Of a stretch of 64,000 nt of DNA, positions 18,593-24,927 are shown piece by piece. Position 1 is the stretch's first letter. Each line of letters starts with the position of its first letter. This DNA is from Butyricicoccus porcorum (GTDB lineage Bacteria > Bacillota > Clostridia > Oscillospirales > Butyricicoccaceae). Location: contig NZ_NHOC01000002.1 in the NCBI RefSeq assembly GCF_002157465.1, forward strand, positions 508 through 64,507, given 5' to 3'. The position numbers were made by a program, and so were the translations under genes. A model generated the notes under the pieces. The model did no database searches. It saw only the letters and a list, made by a program, of their open reading frames with translations, and was not told where the DNA came from.

Positions 18593-18688
18593 AGAAATCC
18601 CTCCCTAAAGTAGGATTTGGCAACCATTATTGTAGCACCGCAGGAAAGAAAAGGCAACCGGAGTCGGATTGTGTCATTTGTTTCGGAT

Positions 18689-18718
18689 TTGAAACCGACA
18701 GGACACCTGTGCTATAAT
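18689..18718 (+). promoter_or_regulatory. Promoter of rlmA
   Basis: TTGAAA, 18-bp spacer, TATAAT (18713-18718), 37 bp before the start codon. Confidence 0.7.
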
Positions 18719-18754
18719 ATCAGCTATGTGAATAACGAAAGGAACGAGGAAATC

Positions 18755-19615
18755 ATGTTGATCTGTCCGCACTGCGGCGCGCCGCTTGTCCGCGAGGAGC
18801 ATGCCCTGCGCTGCCGGAATGGCCACAGTTATGATATTGCGCGCGCAGGCTACTGCAATTTATTGCAATCGTCGCGCCCAGGAGAGCACACCGGCGACAG
18901 CCGGGAGATGGTGATGGCGCGCCGCCACTTTCTCGACCGCGGCTATTATGCCGGGCTGGCGGAAGGTCTGTGCGCACAGGTGCGCCGTCTGGCGGCGGGA
19001 AACTCTGCCGTGCGGCTGGTGGATGCGGGCTGCGGCGAGGGCTATTATACGCGGCAGCTGGCACAGGTGCTGCACGAAGGCGGGCAACTTGCGGGCAGCG
19101 TCGGCATAGATATCTCCAAGTCTGCGACACAGTACGCGGCAAAGCGCGATGCCTTTACCCAGTATGTCACAGGAAGTGTGTATCATATGCCTGTCGCCGA
19201 CAGCTGTGCGGATATCATCTGCTCGATTTTCGCGCCGACACCTGCGGAGGAATTTCATCGGGTGCTCAAGCCGGATGGCGCCGTGCTGTGTGTCGTGCCG
19301 GGGGCAGACCATTTGTGGGAGCTCAAATGCGCGGTATACGATACCCCATATAAAAACCGCGAAGAAAAGCACGGGCTGGACGGATTTCAGCTGGCAGAGC
19401 GGCACAAAATAACCTATCAGGTGCATATTGACGATGCGGCGGACATTCAGACGCTGTTTGCAATGACGCCATATGCACACCGCACACCGCGCCGCGGATT
19501 GGAACGCCTGCACGCCCTGCGCGAGCTGGACGTGACGCTGTCCTTTTTGTTGCTGACGTTTCGTCAGCAAATGGAACAAAGTGCTTTCCCTGAAAAGAGA
19601 AATATGGTATACTGA
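18755..19615 (+). CDS. rlmA: 23S rRNA guanine-N1 methyltransferase RlmA-type
   Basis: A 286-residue SAM-dependent methyltransferase of the RlmA/TlrB family, which methylates G745 or G748 in helix 35 of 23S rRNA. An N-terminal zinc finger (Cys4, Cys7, Cys20, His24) precedes the typical NLLQSSRPGEHTGDSREMV linker and the SAM motif VDAGCGEGYYTRQL. ICSIFAPTPAEEFHRVLKPDG is a later conserved block. The ATG at 18755 is chosen because the zinc finger begins there and GAGGA lies just upstream. Confidence 0.92.
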   Translation: MLICPHCGAPLVREEHALRCRNGHSYDIARAGYCNLLQSSRPGEHTGDSREMVMARRHFLDRGYYAGLAEGLCAQVRRLAAGNSAVRLVDAGCGEGYYTRQLAQVLHEGGQLAGSVGIDISKSATQYAAKRDAFTQYVTGSVYHMPVADSCADIICSIFAPTPAEEFHRVLKPDGAVLCVVPGADHLWELKCAVYDTPYKNREEKHGLDGFQLAERHKITYQVHIDDAADIQTLFAMTPYAHRTPRRGLERLHALRELDVTLSFLLLTFRQQMEQSAFPEKRNMVY

Positions 19616-19710
19616 ATAAAAGCAGAGGGGAGGCGGGGATCCTGTCAAACCGGTCGAATCATATCAATCATCCAAACGAGCCAGGTACAAAGGAAGTCAT
19701 AATACAGCTC

Positions 19711-20610
19711 GTGCGCAGCTATTTTTCGGATAATATTCCGAAGGCGTCTGCGGAGCTGTCCTATTACCTGCTGTTTTCTATTTTTCCACTGCTGCTGATC
19801 GTCAGCTCCCTGTTGTCTGTAACAAAGGTTTCGCAGACAACGCTGCTGCATCTGCTCAGCGTGCTGCCGGGAGATATTCAGCGCATTGTTTCGCCGATTA
19901 TCACGCGATATATCGGGAATATTTCTTCCGCTGAACTGATCTGGCGCATGATCGGCTTCATTCTTCTCGGCATCTATTTCCTGAGTCGGACGATGAGCTC
20001 AATCATGTACAATGTCAACCGCATTTATAATATCCCGAACCGCCGCGGCGGCATCGGTCAGCTGTTGTTCGAGATTTTGACAGCGGCGGGCTTTATTTTT
20101 GCCATTGTGTGCAGCTTTATCCTGCTGATTCTCGGGCGCAGCATCAATGCGCTGATTACCAAATATATCGATATTCCGCAGCAGCTGATGTGGCTGATGG
20201 ATCTGTGGCATTATGGGCGGTATATCATCCCAATCGGGCTGATGTTTCTGTTTCTGCTGCTGCTGTGTTATCTCGCGCCGAACTGCATCATGAAAATACG
20301 AGATGCGCTGCCGGGCGCAGTGTTCACACTGCTCGTGTGGATTGTCTGCACGATGATTTTTACGTTCTATATCAACAACATCAGCCGGTATGATGCGCTG
20401 TATGGTTCGCTCAGCGCAATCATGGTGCTCATGTTGTGGATGTATATGACAGGAATTATTCTGTTTCTGGGCTTTGAACTGAATTTTATTTTGATGAAGC
20501 GCAGGCACAGGAATTTTATCTGCAAGGGAAAACCCTGGTATATCCGTCTGATGTCCCACGCTGTCCGCAGCCACCGGCAGAAGCGGAAAAAGCAAAGAAG
20601 CAACCGATGA
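19711..20610 (+). CDS. YihY/virulence factor BrkB family membrane protein
   Basis: At least 299 residues with about six membrane helices (LSYYLLFSIFPLLLIVSSLL early, then FGFEL-type end GIILFLGFELNFILMK). It belongs to the YihY/BrkB family, formerly misnamed ribonuclease BN; the role is unknown. The GTG at 19711 is 14 nt from AAGGAAG and would trim the usual N-terminal helix (KEVIIQLVRSYFSDN). The frame stays open upstream to a CTG at 19642, 8 nt after GGGGAGG, which may be the true start. Confidence 0.85.
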   Translation: MRSYFSDNIPKASAELSYYLLFSIFPLLLIVSSLLSVTKVSQTTLLHLLSVLPGDIQRIVSPIITRYIGNISSAELIWRMIGFILLGIYFLSRTMSSIMYNVNRIYNIPNRRGGIGQLLFEILTAAGFIFAIVCSFILLILGRSINALITKYIDIPQQLMWLMDLWHYGRYIIPIGLMFLFLLLLCYLAPNCIMKIRDALPGAVFTLLVWIVCTMIFTFYINNISRYDALYGSLSAIMVLMLWMYMTGIILFLGFELNFILMKRRHRNFICKGKPWYIRLMSHAVRSHRQKRKKQRSNR

Positions 20611-20625
20611 AAGGAAGGTTATCAT

Positions 20626-21249
20626 ATGAAAGTAGTTGCATTTAACGGCAGCCCGCGCAAGGGCGGCAATACGGAGATCTGTCTCAACCTGATCGGCGAG
20701 GAGCTGAACAAACAGGGCATTGAGCTGGAAATTGTACAGGTCGGCAATAAGGCAAAGCCGTGCATGGCATGTAATTATTGCCTGAACACCGGCAGCGGAT
20801 ACTGTGCGCAGAAGGACGATGAGGTTAACGCATGGATTGACAAGATGGTGGAGGCAGATGGCATCATTCTCGCATCCCCGGTCTATTACGGCGGCATCGC
20901 CGGCGGCATGAAGTGCTTCCTCGACCGCGCATTTTTTGCCGCAGGCAGCAAGCTGCACCACAAGGTCGGCGCAGCTGTCGTCACCCTGCGCCGTTCGGGC
21001 GGTCTGGAAACCTACCAGCAGCTCAATGCGTACATGAATACCATGGAAATGGTCATGGCCACCTCGGATTACTGGCAGGCAGCACATGGCCTGAACAAGG
21101 GTGACGTCATGCAGGACACCGAAGGCGTCGAGGTCATGCAGAAGCTCGGCCGCAACATCGCCTGGCTGCTCAAGCTCATCGAGAACGGCAAGGGTGTTGT
21201 GGATCCCCCGGTGACCGGCCAGCGTACGATGACAAATTTTGTCCGCTAA
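20626..21249 (+). CDS. Flavodoxin-like NAD(P)H-dependent FMN oxidoreductase
   Basis: A 207-residue flavodoxin-fold protein. The FMN phosphate-binding loop is FNGSPRKGGNTE (residues 5-16). A cysteine motif CMACNYC follows near residue 46, of the kind seen in iron-sulfur flavoproteins and related NADPH-dependent FMN reductases; a further Cys at GYC is also present. ASPVYYGGIAGGMKCFLDR binds the flavin ring. The substrate is unknown. AAGGAAGG lies before the ATG, 15 nt after the YihY gene. Confidence 0.85.
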   Translation: MKVVAFNGSPRKGGNTEICLNLIGEELNKQGIELEIVQVGNKAKPCMACNYCLNTGSGYCAQKDDEVNAWIDKMVEADGIILASPVYYGGIAGGMKCFLDRAFFAAGSKLHHKVGAAVVTLRRSGGLETYQQLNAYMNTMEMVMATSDYWQAAHGLNKGDVMQDTEGVEVMQKLGRNIAWLLKLIENGKGVVDPPVTGQRTMTNFVR

Positions 21250-21324
21250 AATGAGCTTGGATGGGGTAATTTTTGGTGCTTTTGTGGAAAATTCCACAGC
21301 ATTCAAAAAAATAAGGCAATCCCT

Positions 21325-21352
21325 TTGACAAAATAAAACACTATGATATAAT
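21325..21352 (+). promoter_or_regulatory. Promoter of the HPr-like gene
   Basis: TTGACA, 16-bp spacer, TATAAT (21347-21352), both hexamers perfect. A leader of about 70 nt follows. Confidence 0.85.
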
Positions 21353-21429
21353 GAAGCCAATGAAGTACAATCCGGCTTTTCTTCACCCATACAGCCGGAG
21401 TCGCATGATACTTAAGGAGGTCTATTGAA

Positions 21430-21672
21430 ATGACAAGATCCATTCGCGTAAAGAACACTGAGGACATTCAGAAGATCAACAAGATCGTTACCCAGTTCCC
21501 GTATGATATCTGGATTCACGGCAAGTCCGGTATGGTTGACGCAAAGTCCCTGCTCGGCATGTTCCTGCTCAGCCTGAACGAGCCGCTCAAGCTGGTTGTT
21601 GAGGACGACATCGATACCAAGAAGCTGTTCAAGGCTCTGGAAGATTACCTGGATATCGAGGACGACGACTAA
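21430..21672 (+). CDS. HPr-like protein lacking the phospho-histidine
   Basis: An 80-residue protein with the HPr C-terminal half: VDAKSLLGMFLLSLNEPLK aligns with the regulatory Ser46 region (Ser40 here). The N-terminal half is short and has no GxHARPA catalytic loop, so it cannot pass PTS phosphate through His15. It resembles Crh in keeping the serine and losing the histidine, though the sequence is distant. AAGGAGG lies 10 nt before the ATG. It has a strong promoter and terminator of its own, so it is highly expressed alone. Confidence 0.8.
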   Translation: MTRSIRVKNTEDIQKINKIVTQFPYDIWIHGKSGMVDAKSLLGMFLLSLNEPLKLVVEDDIDTKKLFKALEDYLDIEDDD

Positions 21673-21684
21673 TTGTCTGCTGCA

Positions 21685-21714
21685 AACGGCGGAGCTGAAG
21701 CTCCGCCGTTTTTT
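21685..21714 (+). terminator. Terminator of the HPr-like gene
   Basis: An 11-bp perfect stem (AACGGCGGAGC / GCTCCGCCGTT) with a 4-nt loop and six T residues. Confidence 0.94.
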
Positions 21715-21720
21715 GTGCGC

Positions 21721-21757
21721 AAAAATGGGCGGTATCCGTGGAAAACAGATACCGCCC
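21721..21757 (-). terminator. Terminator of the EFR1 gene
   Basis: On the minus strand GGGCGGTATC pairs with GATACCGCCC and is followed by ATTTTTG, starting 13 nt after the EFR1 stop codon. Confidence 0.88.
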
Positions 21758-21769
21758 GTACGATTTTTG

Positions 21770-22537
21770 TTACAGGAACAGCTCGTTTTGCTTTCGTTCA
21801 CCGCATACTGCGCCCAGTTTCTGCGCGAGGCCGGCGAGCATGTCCGGGTTGAGGGCGCGTGCGCCGTTCGGACAGACTGCAATACACCGCATGCATGAGA
21901 TACATGCGTCGGCATTGGTTTCCGCGGGCGTGTCCGCCGGAATTGCGCCGACCGGACATAGGGAAGCACATTTGCCGCAGCTGTTACAGGCAGTCGGATC
22001 GGCCTGCGGTTTGAGCGGCACGCCGCCGAACGCGCGGTAGGGCACATTGCCCGGTACGGTAAGCGGTTCGGGGATTTTGCCGCTCTCCAGCCGTTCCCGA
22101 ATTTTGGCAGCAAAGCCTGAGAGCTGCGCTGCATCGGCGGCATCCGGCTGGCCGGCGGCAATCTGCCGTACAATCGAATGCTCGGCGAGAGCTGCGACCG
22201 CTGCAACCGGGCGGAAGCCTGTGGCTTGCAGTGTGTCGCGCAGCTCAAGCAGTGTGTCCTCAAATGCGCGGTTGCCATAGACAGCGACAAGAACGGCGCG
22301 TGCACCGCTGCCGTGCAGCTGCCGCAGGCGTAAAACCGCAATATCCGGCACGCGTCCGCCGTAGACGGGTACCGCGACAATGCAAACATCATCGGCAGAA
22401 AACGGGATGGATGCAAAATCCAACGTGCGGTCGGTCAGGTCGATCACGGTATGAGCCGGGGAGAGAGCGTTTGCCAGCAGGTCAGCGCATTTCTGCGTGC
22501 CGCCGGTCGGGCTGAAGGTGATGGTAAAAACAGTCAT
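21770..22537 (-). CDS. EFR1 family flavodoxin-ferredoxin protein
   Basis: A 255-residue fusion. The N-terminal flavodoxin part has TFSPTGGTQKCAD (FMN loop, residues 8-20) and VPVYGGRVP. The C-terminal part is a 2[4Fe-4S] ferredoxin: Cys184, 187, 190 and 194, then Cys212, 215, 218 and 222. Such EFR1 (EFR1-family ferrodoxin) proteins are probably electron carriers in anaerobes; partners are unknown. It stands alone with its own terminator. Confidence 0.88.
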   Translation of the reverse strand: MTVFTITFSPTGGTQKCADLLANALSPAHTVIDLTDRTLDFASIPFSADDVCIVAVPVYGGRVPDIAVLRLRQLHGSGARAVLVAVYGNRAFEDTLLELRDTLQATGFRPVAAVAALAEHSIVRQIAAGQPDAADAAQLSGFAAKIRERLESGKIPEPLTVPGNVPYRAFGGVPLKPQADPTACNSCGKCASLCPVGAIPADTPAETNADACISCMRCIAVCPNGARALNPDMLAGLAQKLGAVCGERKQNELFL

Positions 22538-22609
22538 GATACAGGCACCTCTGTGTGTTTTTTTCTATTTTTTATTGTATCGCGCTGTGCGCAGTGCGTC
22601 AACCTGCGA

Positions 22610-22633
22610 AAAAAGACATGACCCGGAGGCCAT
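22610..22633 (-). terminator. Terminator of the aspS-like gene
   Basis: On the minus strand AAGGCATG pairs with CATGTCTT (one G-T pair), then T residues, about 30 nt after the synthetase stop codon. Confidence 0.8.
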
Positions 22634-22662
22634 GCCTTTGCTTGTATCTGTGTGTTGTCCGC

Positions 22663-23985
22663 TTACGGGATGAGGCGGGACATGTCGCGCGGGAAGTATG
22701 CGGCTTCGCGGATGTTCTTGAGACCAAGCAGCTGCATGGTCAGACGCTCCAGGCCGATGCCCAGACCGCCGTGCGGCGGCATGCCGTACTTGTGCAGCAG
22801 CAGGAACGATTCAAACAGGCTGACATCCATATCGCGCGCGTTCAGCTTGTCCACCTGCTCCTGATAGTCGTTGATGCGCTGGCCGCCGGTCGTGATTTCC
22901 AGGCCGCGGAACAGCAGGTCGAAGCTCAGTGCGAGCGACGGGTCAGACGGATCGTCCTTTGCATAGAACGGACGCTTTGCGGACGGGAAGTGGGTGACGA
23001 AGATAAATTCGCTGCCCAGTTCACTCTTGGCGTAATCGCACAGCATCTGCTCCTCATCCGGGTTGAGGTCAAAGCGGTTCTTCGACTTGTGACCGAACTT
23101 GTCCAGCATGATCTGCTTTGCGTCCTTGAACGTGATGGACGGGATGGTATCGATGGTCGGGATATCTGCCTTCAGCAACTCCAGCTCCGGCTTGCAGTGT
23201 GCACGGATATAGTCCATGACATACTTGAGCATGCCGGTTTCCATCTCCATGACGTCCTTCATCGAATCGATATAAGCCATCTCGAAGTCAAGGCCGATAT
23301 ATTCATTCAGGTGGCGGGAGGTGGAGTGGCGTTCTGCGCGGTAAACGCCGCCGATCTCAAAGACGCGGCCGAATACGCCCGCGAGGTACTGCTTGTAGAA
23401 CTGCGGGGACTGTGCCAGATATGCCTTCTGACCGAAGTAATCCAGCTTGAAGATATTTGCGCCGCCCTCAGCGCCGGCAGCGACAATCTTCGGCGAGTTC
23501 ATATGGACAAAGCCCTGCGACATCATATATTCTGCAAAGCCGTCGCACAGTGCACCCTGAATGCGGAAGATGGCCTTCATGCGCGGATGGCGCAGCGTAA
23601 CCGGACGGTATTCCAGATTGGTGTCCAGATTGATGCCCATATATTTTTTGCCCAGCGGTACCGGCATTTTGTCGTACGGCTTTGCAAGCACGGAGACAGC
23701 GGAAAGCTCGACCTCGAAGCCGTTTTCTGCGCGCGGCTCCTCATGAACCGTGCCGGAGACCTCGACGACCATGCCGTCACGGATGTCAGACTTGGTGATG
23801 CCGTCCAGCTCATTCTTGAGCAGGCACTGAATCAGACCGCGGTCGACGCGGACGATGACGAAGGCGAAGTCGGACATGTCGCGTACACGGTGCACCGTGC
23901 CGCGGAACGTAACCGATTCACCGATATGTGCGGCGCAGAGCTCAACTGCATCCACATACGGTTTGGGAAGGGAAATAGATTCCAT
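22663..23985 (-). CDS. aspS: Aspartate--tRNA(Asp/Asn) ligase, archaeal-type, likely non-discriminating
   Basis: A 440-residue class II synthetase: N-terminal OB-fold (FRGTVHRVRDMSDFAFVIVR), motif 2 (FEIGGVYRAERHSTSRHLNE) and motif 3 (GLGIGLERLTMQLLGL). It is the short archaeal/eukaryal AspRS type without the bacterial GAD insertion domain. In Clostridia such enzymes charge both tRNA-Asp and tRNA-Asn with Asp, which GatCAB then converts to Asn-tRNA; that specificity is inferred. The minus-strand promoter is at 24071-24099. No T-box was found in its leader. Confidence 0.88.
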   Translation of the reverse strand: MESISLPKPYVDAVELCAAHIGESVTFRGTVHRVRDMSDFAFVIVRVDRGLIQCLLKNELDGITKSDIRDGMVVEVSGTVHEEPRAENGFEVELSAVSVLAKPYDKMPVPLGKKYMGINLDTNLEYRPVTLRHPRMKAIFRIQGALCDGFAEYMMSQGFVHMNSPKIVAAGAEGGANIFKLDYFGQKAYLAQSPQFYKQYLAGVFGRVFEIGGVYRAERHSTSRHLNEYIGLDFEMAYIDSMKDVMEMETGMLKYVMDYIRAHCKPELELLKADIPTIDTIPSITFKDAKQIMLDKFGHKSKNRFDLNPDEEQMLCDYAKSELGSEFIFVTHFPSAKRPFYAKDDPSDPSLALSFDLLFRGLEITTGGQRINDYQEQVDKLNARDMDVSLFESFLLLHKYGMPPHGGLGIGLERLTMQLLGLKNIREAAYFPRDMSRLIP

Positions 23986-24070
23986 AGTTAGTCCTCTCTA
24001 TTCTTGTTTCCGGGCTTCCCCTGGCGGGAAAGCGCGGAATCAGTAGTAAAAACGAATGTCATACTTTACT

Positions 24071-24099
24071 ATTATAATAAATGACCGGCGATGAATCAA
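24071..24099 (-). promoter_or_regulatory. Promoter of the AspRS gene
   Basis: On the minus strand TTGATT, a 17-bp spacer and TATAAT, about 85 bp before the start codon. Confidence 0.65.
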
Positions 24100-24135
24100 G
24101 CATGCCGCATAAAAAAGTTAGAAATTCTGTGAGAA

Positions 24136-24720
24136 TTACACACAATCCGCGCCGTATTTCGCGCGCAGCCAAGCAATCAGGACAGGCGTCCGCGTGTCGA
24201 TATCTTCGCGGGAGATGCCGCGCAGGCAGGTGATGCGGTCGGCGAGCGTATCTGAGCCGGTGACAAGGCAGTAGCCGGTGGAGGTTTCGGCGCAAATGCG
24301 CACCGGCATCGGTGACCATGAGAGGCCGCACCCGGCAGTGCGGCGCTCAAATGCTGCCTGTTGTTCGGTGTACAGCGCACATCCGGTGTCGGTATTTGAG
24401 ACCTCCATGCAGCGAATGTCCAGCCGCAGGGTTTTCGCGAGCGGGAGTGCGGCATCCAGCCGGGCGTCGGGGTCATGCGGCAGCCAGTCCGCATCTTCCG
24501 GAAAAGCGGTTTCAATGACGGCGAGTGCCGTGCGTGCGCACTGGATGTCATCCGGCGGAAGCTGGATGAGCGGATATTCCGCCTGTATCTGTGTCAGAAC
24601 ATCGGACAGCGGCATTTCGCACGGTACGAGCGCGGCGGCATGCCGCTCCAGCAGGCGGTCGACGAGGTCGGCGGTTTCGCTGTCAATGCGTTTGTCTGTC
24701 AAAGCGTCAAAATAATCCAT
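24136..24720 (-). CDS. Hypothetical protein
   Basis: A 194-residue soluble acidic protein with no family I recognise. It has several cysteines but no repeated metal-binding motif. The C-terminal half (GLSWSPMPVRICAETSTGYC, GISREDIDTRTPVLIAWLRAK) looks like a compact alpha/beta domain. GGAGGG lies 7 nt before the ATG. It ends 37 nt before the AspRS promoter, so it could be upstream of and co-directional with that gene. Reading frame and ribosome-binding site support a real gene. Confidence 0.65.
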   Translation of the reverse strand: MDYFDALTDKRIDSETADLVDRLLERHAAALVPCEMPLSDVLTQIQAEYPLIQLPPDDIQCARTALAVIETAFPEDADWLPHDPDARLDAALPLAKTLRLDIRCMEVSNTDTGCALYTEQQAAFERRTAGCGLSWSPMPVRICAETSTGYCLVTGSDTLADRITCLRGISREDIDTRTPVLIAWLRAKYGADCV

Positions 24721-24781
24721 TGGTCGTCCCTCCGAGTGTCAGTATAGCAGAAAATGCGCCGAATAGGAAGGGGAGGCTGCG

Positions 24782-24810
24782 TTGACATTGCAGGAACGGT
24801 GTGCTATCAT
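24782..24810 (+). promoter_or_regulatory. Promoter of the CsaB-GT4 gene
   Basis: TTGACA, 17-bp spacer, TATCAT (24805-24810), with a leader of about 110 nt. Confidence 0.8.
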
Positions 24811-24927
24811 TTTCGTGAAAACGCATGGGAACGGTTTCTGTGCGCAGTTTTTCCGGACAGCTGTAAAACATGCAGAGAAATGCGGTTGTCTGAAGATATT
24901 TCCAGATTATTGGTAAGAGGATATTGA

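Noticed and set aside
23986-24070. T-box leader before the AspRS gene
   Set aside because: No T-box (TGGNACCGCG) or antiterminator pairing found on the minus strand.
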